A DNA stretch of 52,400 nt from a virus. How positions within the stretch are numbered: the stretch's first letter is position 1; every line of letters starts with the position of its first letter. The stretch is from positions 1 through 52,400 of IMG/VR virus record IMGVR_UViG_3300042321_002898; one strand, 5' to 3'. Below the pieces are notes generated by a model. The model worked only from the letters and a program-made list of their open reading frames with translations, was not told the origin of the DNA and ran no database searches. A program made the position numbers and the translations under genes. This document shows positions 46,401 to 52,400 of the stretch, piece by piece.

Positions 46401-48723
46401 GCGTTAGAGTTTCTCCCTCGCGCTCCGTTTCCGGCGCAAGCGCGACATGCGACTGAACGGCCTGTTCAAGTTCCTTGTTGAATTTTTCGATCGTGTTTCT
46501 GGCCCGATTCAGTGTCTCGGCTTCAGATCCGCCGAGTTGTTTTCCGTCGAGCTGACTCACGATGGCCTCGGCCCGCTCAAGAGTGGCTCCCCATTTTTCA
46601 CGAAGCCACGCCGACACCTGGTCGGTATCCACGATCTGAACCTCGATGTTGTTCAGCCCCGCAGAGGCACCTGTCGCCCGGGCCTGATCGAGAACATCGA
46701 TCATGATCAGCTCCACGGCGCGCCGGCGCTCATCGCGCTGCTCCTGGGTCATGTTCTTGGCAGTCTCCTGAAGAGCGGCAAGCTCGTCGGCCCTCTGCGT
46801 GATCTCCATGTCCAGGTCTGTCGTGTCCTGCTCGGCATAGTCGGCCTCGGCCTTGCGCTGAAAAAGCGCGTCAAGTTCCCTCGCGCGCGACTCGATCTGC
46901 ACGTCCGGGTCGGCCATTCTTTCGGCCTGGCGAATCAGCTTCGGATCAGTGGTCACGCGGTAGCGCTTGCGATCGGCGTCCTCGTCCAGCCTGCGATCGA
47001 GCGGGTCGATCTCGGTGACTCTGTTGATTCGGGTGCGAAGATCTGTCGTCGGATCAAGGGCTGCCCCGATGCGCTCGGGCACGCGACCGGCCATGTAGGA
47101 GCCGATGCCAAAGCCCACGCCGGTGGAGCGGCCAAATTCTTCTGCGGTCTCGATGTCGGCCGCCCCAATGATCCCGTTGAGCGCGGCTCCCGAGACACCC
47201 GACTTGGTGAGACTGTTCGCGAGACGCAGACCATAGTCGGCGGTGCGGGCCCGCATGACCCCGCCGCGTCCGGGCTTGATCTCGGGTTTGCCCTCGGCGA
47301 CGCGCTGCTTGTTCTTGCGCTCCATCTTCTCGAGTCGCTTCTGGGCGCCGGGTCCAAAGAGGTCGCGGATCCAGTCGGCCGAGGCGGGGTCTCTTCCGAG
47401 GCGCTCGACGATGCCGGTCCGTCCGCGAATCCCGCCCTCGTCGATCTGGCGGCCGACATCGCGAAGCGTGCGGCCGACTCCCTCGACCAGCTGACCGGGT
47501 CTCTTTGTGAATGCCGAGACGATCGTGCCAGGTGCCGCCAGGAAGGTGTCGGGGCGTCCCGTGATCGCCTGACTGACTCCGGCTCCGACCTTCTCGGCTC
47601 CCTCGCCGACTTTTCGGATTCCGATGCCGACTCCCTCGAGAGGGTTGACGCCTCGGATCGTGGGTCTGGTCACTCCGCGAACTGCGAGTCCGCCCGCGGC
47701 CTCCATGGTTCCGCCAAGGGCACTCGTGACGGGCTTCACCAGTCTGGCCGGAAGACCGACCGGAGACAGGACCTCGCCGAGCATCGAGATGTCCTCGTCT
47801 GGTCGAAATTTTGCTTCAGCGAGAAGAGATTCTTCATAGCCCCTGAGAGCCGCCTGTTTTTCTTCTGGCGTCGTGAATCCAGGTCCCGGAATTGTTCGAG
47901 GCATCCATGGCGAGGAGGGGCGGTATGGCAACTCGATGGGATTGGACATGGCGGCCGCTCCCTCGATCACGGTCCCGGCGAGCGGGTTTCTGGCCAGCAG
48001 GGTCGCGGCGCGATCAGGATTCTCCTGGATGTCCTCGGCCTCGCCGCGGCGCATGTCCTCGCGTGCGAGATAGTTGTTGAAAGATTGTTCTGGCGTGACG
48101 AGCCCGAGCTTCTCGGCGGCGCGGTCGGTGATGCTGGTCCCGAACATTGCGGCCCTCGTTGCGGCGTTGGCCGTTTCTTCCATGTCCTGCGCGACCCCGG
48201 AGGCCAGCGAGCGAACGGCCCGGTTTGCGCCGCCATACGTCTGTGACAGGGCCCGCTCATACTCGTCCGATCCGGGTTCATACTGCAGCCCGGCAAGCAC
48301 GGTCTGACCGATGGGCTTGAGAGCTCCCTCATAGGCAAATTTGCCTGTTCCCCTGACGAGCTGCCCGACGGTTTCCGGGACGGCCTGAATGAAGGCACCC
48401 GCGGCCCCAAGTGCAACATCGGTCAGTGGCCTCGCCCGCTCTGCCTCGAAGGCGATGCGCTGTTGATCGGTCGTGAGACGCTGTCCCTCGGTCCGCATGC
48501 GGCGAACCGTCTCTGGATCTGTCTCGGTCTCGCGCATGACCTGCGCGAGCGTCTCCTCGGGGGTCGGCTCCTTTGAGACCTCCTCGGTGACCTCGTCAAG
48601 AATCGATGCGGGCTTCTTCTTGCGGCGACGCCCGACGGCGCCGCGCGAGACTCCGCCGACCACGCCAGATTTTGGCCTGGTCTCAGACGTGACCTCGTCG
48701 GTGACTTCCTTGAGAACGGCCAT
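40402..48723 (-). CDS. Giant putative internal virion protein (2773 aa) with zincin motif
   Basis: The longest gene of the window. A start at 48723 with GAGGA upstream. The N-terminal ~550 residues are helical and Ala/Gly-rich (ALGAAGAFIQAVPETVGQLV), suitable for membrane or DNA-ejection activity. Residues 808-812 read HEMNH inside LRHALSHEMNHALS, a classical HExxH zinc-peptidase site. The C-terminal third is Glu/Asp-rich, and ARFMPG or close variants (K/R-FMP) occur at about 41294-41308, 40674-40689 and 40587-40604. Very large proteins of this kind are ejected into the host cell by some podoviruses. Placement with smaller virion-like genes supports that; a function is not proven. Confidence 0.8.
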   Translation of the reverse strand: MAVLKEVTDEVTSETRPKSGVVGGVSRGAVGRRRKKKPASILDEVTEEVSKEPTPEETLAQVMRETETDPETVRRMRTEGQRLTTDQQRIAFEAERARPLTDVALGAAGAFIQAVPETVGQLVRGTGKFAYEGALKPIGQTVLAGLQYEPGSDEYERALSQTYGGANRAVRSLASGVAQDMEETANAATRAAMFGTSITDRAAEKLGLVTPEQSFNNYLAREDMRRGEAEDIQENPDRAATLLARNPLAGTVIEGAAAMSNPIELPYRPSSPWMPRTIPGPGFTTPEEKQAALRGYEESLLAEAKFRPDEDISMLGEVLSPVGLPARLVKPVTSALGGTMEAAGGLAVRGVTRPTIRGVNPLEGVGIGIRKVGEGAEKVGAGVSQAITGRPDTFLAAPGTIVSAFTKRPGQLVEGVGRTLRDVGRQIDEGGIRGRTGIVERLGRDPASADWIRDLFGPGAQKRLEKMERKNKQRVAEGKPEIKPGRGGVMRARTADYGLRLANSLTKSGVSGAALNGIIGAADIETAEEFGRSTGVGFGIGSYMAGRVPERIGAALDPTTDLRTRINRVTEIDPLDRRLDEDADRKRYRVTTDPKLIRQAERMADPDVQIESRARELDALFQRKAEADYAEQDTTDLDMEITQRADELAALQETAKNMTQEQRDERRRAVELIMIDVLDQARATGASAGLNNIEVQIVDTDQVSAWLREKWGATLERAEAIVSQLDGKQLGGSEAETLNRARNTIEKFNKELEQAVQSHVALAPETEREGETLTPPHLRPANVTSPTVMINAGYVMNNPAGLRHALSHEMNHALSKFKEVQDMQQPARQFLFGRYADQFMPDGTVRKMPVTPGVITDEVLDSVFVPLYGSRTVGGVEGFKRGFPDTDKMREYIREEIMSEIAAISEGGYQTMREGLDSPGQAVVDRLLVANQNSMLGRLRQALEAVGVELDSQGDVRSVIFGSNVAIPEVLAMMRQYKRQLLEYTDTMTFVGDSLQDDIEISLTELMTNRALQEVYKDDVIWDKETVLDIRDKDGNALSQIVIPDSPVANSAAIGEYRLVNGQLVDENGNVLPPIDPAIDLSAFPEGSSASIDNRIARNPDGSPKILQNKEIQARARQRDQMIKDAIDNAPEDGFEGRMRGDENGNYTGTLSPSQVEAIMALPNTLVTPYVKKNLIAFSEVLQRRDGTRILMEYQPSLKKGRYRALAPKIRDVVPIGFRFTKQGNWLAVTASVSRMFDKMNLWAQKKPENLNLWGRSTSKFWADVMKVLDNHNRGLAGQTNLDIDPDIAMQKKNRINDFFNMFSKETEASNPSRTKLPAQRGKESADRIIMSARMDRINQMQISNAAKMPIDYGRMKINFFPERPDGALRLDQSQDLEVENDIVGGAMPRFLPGIRYTSLPDDPKKTMADFYMLNAMITTPPTGWSMGKFGGEATMYAPSADPTGRYAGVRAEKYQDALDEAKQTLIPSLHSKIQKALHFAIAAELRHAIPRRQPTDLAESEFYQEYMRQYAIQGAGMPDLKKEKGPRRYKGESEGYKASFVAMENARKKLGMGIADVARFAEQLYRRGDWSSSYGGNPWGDIAAHLAQMSDPTYSTERVRAVATDPETGRMQVIETNEFRDPGAYSAMFQEIDRAYDLQHNTNTVFNKLKKYYMGAEGYGWIAKMLDFKANVGNPRELRGLVSGTMGKLADAWFADMRADAPLTQDLEESVKAQLPENFKDVALDPDQFIEVLKDLVGSYYRKSSSGVRRENPYENIANAAEGIHRNLGRGSDAWKAIKKDQNAHIGLILQDHFGDIGIAQTDATKLFRMLLNEGKDPRVTGKKPSLSNVPNVEIKLPKPKPIADQNWFMGSTFKPKTNVSTPTNLNKFVETLMTAGFNGLKLGDVTVLNAGGSGKVATLKVYAGDSVSEGNLLTTAQIPGGKKRDAVDWLSDYAMMRAKQAGYGNVMDWMQQNLKTEMKPQMPAQSEGISNLLENLPWAARNRVNQLLENLQDQEWVDTNLVNLPPSDIDASAEFVESLLLGNSEGLAKAKIIDALSPNDVEALGKYLYDVGKWASDKLEKRKAADMVEEVEEEGLTLDSPAVGYAKADDTLMTVAEAAAMVGPFEEGEIGGTNHVYFTTNSGTAVTNPYEDEQGDPFVTEWAPGNKTAIMQYWADNGVLPSVSETALAIFDAANPSHPYLKPSENEADPVILADSDALMKFVDNLGVTLDDAQATKDGKWKSVVLTNGQGDEVKIVKQVAEDGMYQFIKDDKNFAIGPFAYVIREAAKFLNKPTAKNEKPLLTEQEDFTMQAAAQLMDPDIEVVEVGGKKFAKGVTEVGSVAITGYDKDGNVFGIIPIQGSQNMEPMDLEAAIYEALSTLGATSAPTAPGTKTKPITTAMINEAAEALMNDETTSLGKYTFEPIASGLGGTRVNIYVEPGMEDSVGYFMLDPGEYREPSDMLDAFYDKISEFLENNPDSEEGTGGTGPGAKFMPADTSRLIDIEGVRPFKIPRPVKIGKNRWRVGDVVTSKEPDADAAAMIAGLQRLAMHSKGVDSRKALSSVFVTLKDNPYFKRLLAMSQENLQERGMDELYRGVGLDEKRSQLTRQAKSFTQFYDMADMVAYANAESRRGLEPEVLRISPVGKFPVIEDGAIDDIAEELGINRSEQPHMPGKHMEGAFGEGEVFVAPSSARPNARFMPGSSQDDQSLAGVTGPDTDQGPLSGARFMPGYNPRYTDDDGNFDFSLYSEDKRKTIAYLRDRMGITRKDFSTEDEWKQTIRETMRDVIRGG

Positions 48724-48726
48724 GGG

Positions 48727-50139
48727 TCATTGTCCTCTCTGGCGACGAACCAGCTCCTTGAGCCGTTCTCTCCCGGCGCGATATTCCTCAGAATTCCTGT
48801 CGGGCATGTCATCGAGCTGCTCGGCGAGACTGTTGATCTCGGCAGTCAGATCGAACTGTGACGTGCCGGCTCCCATCGAGGCAAGCTTGCCGCCCCACAT
48901 CTTGATCAGCTCCTTGCGCGCCTTGCTGATGTCCTGCAGATTGCGCTTGAAGATCGGCCAGCTGAGAGACGGGTTGATCGAGCCCTCGGCGGCAGCCAGG
49001 AGGGCAAGTTCTCGGTCAGAGATCGCGCCCAGGGCGCCACCCGTCTTGCTGTTGCGCCGCATGTCGGCCAGCGTCTTGAAGGCCACGTCTGCCTCGATGT
49101 TCTTGATGAGGGCTCGGACGTCACTCGCTCCGGTGGTGACGGGCAGCGTGGCAATCCAGTCAGAAAATTTTCCAGTCGCCGGGAGTCTGGCTCCCTGCGC
49201 CGTGTCGACGATCGTGTCGATGTCTCGCACGACGCGGTTGGCCTGCTCGATGCTCGACTGCATCGTGCTGATCTCCTTCTCCTGGTCCGCGTCGGCCGTG
49301 CTCGGCTCGTAGGTGGTCGAGACCTCTCCCTTGGCGTTGACGGTCACGCCCTTGAGACGGAGTTCATCCTTGAGTTCCTCGGGAAGTCCAGAGGCCGTGG
49401 TCTCGGTCCGTCCGCCGGCTCCCTTGTCGATCGTCGTGGCGCCGGTGGCCCGATTGATGATCATGCGACCCCCGCCAGATTCCTCAGGAATCGGGACCAC
49501 AAGAAGCATTCCTCCTGGACCGGCCGTCGTGTAGCCCTCTGGGGCGGCGCCGGGCGCGGGTTCCTCGCCGGGAGGACGGGCTCCCTGAAGAGGCGGGAGC
49601 GGAACGTCGCCCGACGGGAGTCCTGGCTCGACGTTCTCGGGCGCATTCGGGTCGAATGGCTCAAGAGGCAGATCCTCGGGTCTCAGACCAAGATTTGGGT
49701 CAGGAATGTCGCCGAGTGGCGATGGGCCCTTTTCACCGAGAAACTCGGCATAGGGATCCTCAAGTTTGCGAATCTGCTCGATGTTCTGCAGACGCTGCCC
49801 GAGCAGGCGCTCGCGGTCGAGCGGGCTGAGAATGTTGCCAAGAACGTTGCGCTCGCGGGCAATCTCAAGAGCACGCTGATGAGCGAGCTCGTCTTCCTCG
49901 CGCTTCTGTTTTCGTTCAAGAAGCCCGATTCCGGCTCCGAGCACACTCTCGAGGGCCACGTTGACCCCGGAGAGAAGACTGGCTGTCGCCTGGCGTGATC
50001 CCTCGGTGATGGCATTGATCCCGAGATCTCCCGGGGCAAGCGACGCGCCAGACACAAACGACAATGGTGTCGGGGTGGCGGGCTGAAATTGTGCCCCTCC
50101 TCCCCGTGCCACCGTGAAGCCGCCGGTCTGGATTGCCAT
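48727..50139 (-). CDS. Putative internal virion protein (470 aa)
   Basis: Start at 50139 (MAIQTGGFTVARGGGAQFQP); a longer upstream start reads the neighbour. Features: a coiled-coil segment (about 90-135, LLERKQKREEDELAHQRALEIARE), a Pro-rich linker (150-215), and a helical C-terminus (ANRVVRDIDTIVDTAQGARL; LQDISKARKELIKMW). It ends 3 bases before the giant gene, so the two probably act together in the particle or during ejection. Confidence 0.7.
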   Translation of the reverse strand: MAIQTGGFTVARGGGAQFQPATPTPLSFVSGASLAPGDLGINAITEGSRQATASLLSGVNVALESVLGAGIGLLERKQKREEDELAHQRALEIARERNVLGNILSPLDRERLLGQRLQNIEQIRKLEDPYAEFLGEKGPSPLGDIPDPNLGLRPEDLPLEPFDPNAPENVEPGLPSGDVPLPPLQGARPPGEEPAPGAAPEGYTTAGPGGMLLVVPIPEESGGGRMIINRATGATTIDKGAGGRTETTASGLPEELKDELRLKGVTVNAKGEVSTTYEPSTADADQEKEISTMQSSIEQANRVVRDIDTIVDTAQGARLPATGKFSDWIATLPVTTGASDVRALIKNIEADVAFKTLADMRRNSKTGGALGAISDRELALLAAAEGSINPSLSWPIFKRNLQDISKARKELIKMWGGKLASMGAGTSQFDLTAEINSLAEQLDDMPDRNSEEYRAGRERLKELVRRQRGQ

Positions 50140-50158
50140 TTGTCGGAGATTTCTCTTA

Positions 50159-50716
50159 TCAGGCTGAACCGTAAAGTGCGCGCAGCCAATCGAGACCGGA
50201 TCCACCGCCGAGATTCACGTTGCCGGGTGCGGCCATCATGTTTCCATATTCGGGTGCCACGGGACTGATCGTTGGTGGAGAATACACGGAGGCCGATCTC
50301 CTGGATCTCGAACCTGGGACTGGCGAGAGACCCGGAGCCGCGCCGGCTGACGAGCCGGGCGTGATGGGCGAGATTCCCCCCACGGCCTGCGCGGCGGCAG
50401 CCTGCTGCATTTTTTCATAATTCGTGAGCGCGGCCTGGTCGGCCGTGCGCTGTCTCACGTTATGCTCTTCCTGCGTCCGGCGAGCTTCTTCCTCACGCTG
50501 TCTTTGTTCCTCCGCATTTCGGGCATTTTCTGCTTCCAGACGCATCTGATTGATTATGTTTTCGTTTGCGGCACGCTCTGCCGCAAAGATCGCGGCCCAG
50601 TCTGTCTGTGGCGCGGCGGGTGCAGGCGCCGCTCCGCCCCCGCCCTTGCTCGGCGGCTTTAGAGATCTTGCCGCTCCTTTAATGTCTCCCTTCAAAACCG
50701 ATTTGACGAATCCCAT
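50159..50716 (-). CDS. Putative virion protein with coiled coil (185 aa)
   Basis: N-terminus MGFVKSVLKGDIKGAARSL, a Gly/Pro/Ala linker, then a strong Glu/Arg/Gln-rich helix (about 45-100) and a low-complexity C-terminus (GISPITPGSSAGAAPGLSPV). AAGGAA Shine-Dalgarno-like text precedes the start. The arrangement resembles small structural or scaffold-like proteins next to internal virion proteins. No family recognised. Confidence 0.68.
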   Translation of the reverse strand: MGFVKSVLKGDIKGAARSLKPPSKGGGGAAPAPAAPQTDWAAIFAAERAANENIINQMRLEAENARNAEEQRQREEEARRTQEEHNVRQRTADQAALTNYEKMQQAAAAQAVGGISPITPGSSAGAAPGLSPVPGSRSRRSASVYSPPTISPVAPEYGNMMAAPGNVNLGGGSGLDWLRALYGSA

Positions 50717-50738
50717 GGTATGTGTTCCTTTCTTTTTG

Positions 50739-51023
50739 TTACAGCGCCAGCGCGCCCGCTCTCATTGAGCTATTCATATTGTCGGCCATTCCCGGTTGTG
50801 CCTGTTGTGCCTGTTGTGCCTGTTGTGCCTGTTGTGCCGGCGGTCTCGCGGATCCAAAAAAGTTTTCCACGGGAGGCCGAGCCGGCGGTCTGCCGGCACT
50901 CTCGCCGTTTCCGCTCATGCTAAATACGCCGCCCAGTCTGGGCCGCGATCTGTCTGCGCCGCCGCCAATTGGCAATATGCCAGGCTGAATTATTCCTCTC
51001 CCAAGTCTGCTTGCTCCGCCCAT
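50739..51023 (-). CDS. Small MGGA protein with AQQ repeat (94 aa)
   Basis: Begins MGGASRLGRGIIQPG. Low-complexity Gly/Arg/Pro-rich with a tandem AQQAQQAQQAQQAQ stretch. A good Shine-Dalgarno (GGGAGA) is present. One of three consecutive genes beginning MGGA. Probably a virion-associated or assembly protein; no family recognised. Confidence 0.6.
   Translation of the reverse strand: MGGASRLGRGIIQPGILPIGGGADRSRPRLGGVFSMSGNGESAGRPPARPPVENFFGSARPPAQQAQQAQQAQQAQPGMADNMNSSMRAGALAL
50796..50838 (-). repeat. Nine-base tandem repeat inside the MGGA gene
   Basis: Four full copies of TTGTGCCTG (50796-50831) plus a partial copy to 50838. It encodes AQQ units on the minus strand. Copies are identical, so length variation by slippage is likely. 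Confidence 0.9.
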
Positions 51024-51056
51024 GGTTTTATTCTCCCTATAGTGTTTGGTTGTTTG

Positions 51057-51443
51057 TCAGATGGAATATCCTCCCTGGGATGTCCCAAAAATTGCAGAAC
51101 CCTGTCTTGCTCCCGAAAACTTGGGAAAATTTCCGGCCGGCCCGGTGAATGAAAACGGAGCAGCTGGGCTATAGAACGCTGAAGAATCCACCGAAAAATC
51201 TGGAATCTGCTGTCCGGCAATTGATTTGGCAATCTGGCCGGAGGCGTCTCTGACGGCGCCGCCAAAAAATCGCGCGATCTGAGAATAATCTGGTGCCCCG
51301 CCGGTCGGCTGTGCCCGTGGCACCCATCCCATTCCAGAGATGTTGCTGCCGGTGATTCCGCCGATTGTGGAACGGGCCATTGAGGCCGGACTCGAGTATC
51401 CGCCAGATGCCGCGGCCGCCGGTGCTGAAGAGGCTCCTCCCAT
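51057..51443 (-). CDS. Small MGGA protein (128 aa)
   Basis: Begins MGGASSAPAAAASGGYSS and is Gly/Ser/Ala/Pro-rich with aromatic residues (GGAPDYSQIARFFGG; AFYSPAAPFSF). A strong GAGGTGA Shine-Dalgarno sits before the ATG. A possible fibre-like or head-decoration role; no family is recognised. Confidence 0.62.
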   Translation of the reverse strand: MGGASSAPAAAASGGYSSPASMARSTIGGITGSNISGMGWVPRAQPTGGAPDYSQIARFFGGAVRDASGQIAKSIAGQQIPDFSVDSSAFYSPAAPFSFTGPAGNFPKFSGARQGSAIFGTSQGGYSI

Positions 51444-51449
51444 GGTCTG

Positions 51450-51728
51450 TCACCTCACGCCCATCGGGGCGGATCGCATTGGAACTGTCGGAGGCGGAAC
51501 GACGCTCACGCTGGGGCTGGGTCCTCCGGTCGAACGAAACAGGGGCAGGCGCTGCAGTGCCATCATTTCCTGATCTGAGATCATGCCATACGGCTGCCGG
51601 AGGGCCGTCTGCGACATCTCGGTTGCGCCCTCGCTCATCGGATCCATGAGGGCATATTCTTCACGTGGAGGCAGAGGACGAGTGATCCTCTCCATCTTGG
51701 CCATTGTCTGTCTGTTAGCGCCTCCCAT
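51450..51728 (-). CDS. Small MGGA protein (92 aa)
   Basis: Begins MGGANRQTMAKMERITRPLP and has helical parts (DQEMMALQRLPLF) with a Pro-rich C-terminus. It ends 6 bases before the next MGGA gene. No Shine-Dalgarno. Role unknown. Confidence 0.6.
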   Translation of the reverse strand: MGGANRQTMAKMERITRPLPPREEYALMDPMSEGATEMSQTALRQPYGMISDQEMMALQRLPLFRSTGGPSPSVSVVPPPTVPMRSAPMGVR

Positions 51729-51777
51729 GTCTCTAAGAATCTAATCCATTTCTGCCAGGACTCAGAATCAGAAAATT

Positions 51778-52400
51778 CTATGCAGAATCCTCACGTCCGA
51801 GCCCGCAGTAGGCAAAATCTGGCCTGACCCACGGAACCAGATGTGACACGTTGTTCACGTCGATGCCATACTTGGGACACCTGACAAAGGACGCCGAGGT
51901 CGGGTCGCAGCACTTTGTGCAGGTATGGAAATAATCGGGATTTGTCGAGTCCTTCCCAAGGACTCTTCGATTCTTCACGTCGTAGCGCGTCTCGTCGTGC
52001 GGCACCGAGTGTCTCTCATGGTATTCAAAGACGTCGCCGTCGGTCCACTCGCGAATCGGATAAAGGATCGTCCCGGCGTTCTCGAGCTGGAGCCGGTCGA
52101 CTCGCAGGGGAACCTTTCCAACGGTCGGGTCGTCGTCAGAGGACTTGTGGCCCATGACCATGCAGTCCCATGGAAAGTTGAATGTCCCAAGGGGACGGGC
52201 AAGAAACGTCTCGAGTGCACAGAGAAACGGCCGCCCTTCTTCTGGAACAATTGTCCCGCGCGCCACCATGAGAGGCTGCGAGTTGGACATTGCCATGGAG
52301 TTGACCTGGTAGCATTCCATGATGTCGACTCTGCCCTCTTTTCCTCGACAGAGACTGACGGCCGAAGGAGCATAGTCGTGCGCCTCAAGATTCCACTCGT
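51778..52400 (-). CDS. PAPS-reductase/adenylyl-sulfate family protein (partial, N-terminus beyond window)
   Basis: The frame is open from 52400 to 51778, so the start is off the window; an internal ATG at 52320 is not necessarily the start. Visible: CMVMGHKSSDDDPTVGKVPL, then LYPIREWTDGDVFEYHERH, the W-DV pattern typical of PAPS-reductase-like proteins, and a Cys-rich end (TCTKCCDP, then VRCPKYG). The P-loop half should lie beyond the edge. Members in phages may take part in sulfur metabolism or, as in DndC, in phosphorothioate DNA modification. The function here is open. Confidence 0.72.
   Translation of the reverse strand, partial: EWNLEAHDYAPSAVSLCRGKEGRVDIMECYQVNSMAMSNSQPLMVARGTIVPEEGRPFLCALETFLARPLGTFNFPWDCMVMGHKSSDDDPTVGKVPLRVDRLQLENAGTILYPIREWTDGDVFEYHERHSVPHDETRYDVKNRRVLGKDSTNPDYFHTCTKCCDPTSASFVRCPKYGIDVNNVSHLVPWVRPDFAYCGLGREDSA

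Noticed and set aside
46447-48246. 599-aa open frame on the plus strand inside the giant gene
   Set aside because: It is the complement frame of the strongly biased minus-strand gene; no start signal and unlike any family.
1-52400. CRISPR array, insertion sequence, integrase, RNA polymerase or tRNA genes
   Set aside because: None were seen on reading both strands; absence of a short tRNA cannot be proven without a dedicated search.

Overview
The window looks like about 52 kb of a tailed double-stranded DNA bacteriophage. It has a portal, both terminase subunits, a scaffold protein, a major capsid candidate, tail fibres, a lysis cassette and its own replication genes. No tape-measure or sheath gene is visible, and there are very large putative internal virion proteins (2773 and 470 aa). 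Together these suggest a short-tailed, podovirus-like particle, although both window ends cut through genes and tail-tube genes may lie outside. The genes are compact and GC-rich, often joined by 4-base ATGA overlaps. No integrase, tRNA, insertion sequence or CRISPR array was seen. The host cannot be named from the sequence.

Layout. (1) 1-21190, minus strand, read right to left: RuvC-like nuclease, small and large terminase, two Cys-rich proteins, portal, scaffold, a sugar cassette (four glycosyltransferase-like proteins and a GDP-L-fucose synthase) lying between scaffold and capsid, major capsid protein, a receptor-binding module (two proteins with an Mtd-type N-terminus, a GH43 arabinanase-like enzyme, an S74 self-cleaving fibre, a glycine-rich adhesin), then holin-like protein, lipoprotein, M15 endolysin and a metallophosphoesterase. 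(2) 21191-21565: AT-rich divergent control region with an imperfect inverted repeat and direct repeats; the best candidate for an origin. (3) 21566-40405, plus strand: small early proteins, SF2 helicase, dCMP deaminase, Cas4/RecB-type nuclease, an acyl-carrier-protein-like protein, family A DNA polymerase, Nudix hydrolase, dNMP kinase, a thymidylate-synthase-family enzyme with a dCMP-type active site, methyltransferase, primase-helicase, and DUF932 and DUF2786 proteins. (4) 40402-52400, minus strand: small MGGA proteins, putative internal virion proteins and a PAPS-reductase-like protein running off the right edge.

Two systems stand out. First, at least six plus-strand genes start 10 or 11 bases after the -10 hexamer of a sigma70-like promoter whose spacer carries a shared TGGCnGCCAGCC-type motif. 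These should give almost leaderless mRNAs, in contrast to several late genes that have clear Shine-Dalgarno sites. Second, the nucleotide genes resemble the T4 logic for cytosine replacement: a dCMP deaminase, a dNMP kinase, a Nudix enzyme, and a thymidylate synthase homologue in which the pyrimidine-selecting Asn is Asp. This predicts modified deoxycytidine in the phage DNA. The sugar cassette next to the capsid gene suggests glycosylated virions or, less likely, glycosylated DNA.
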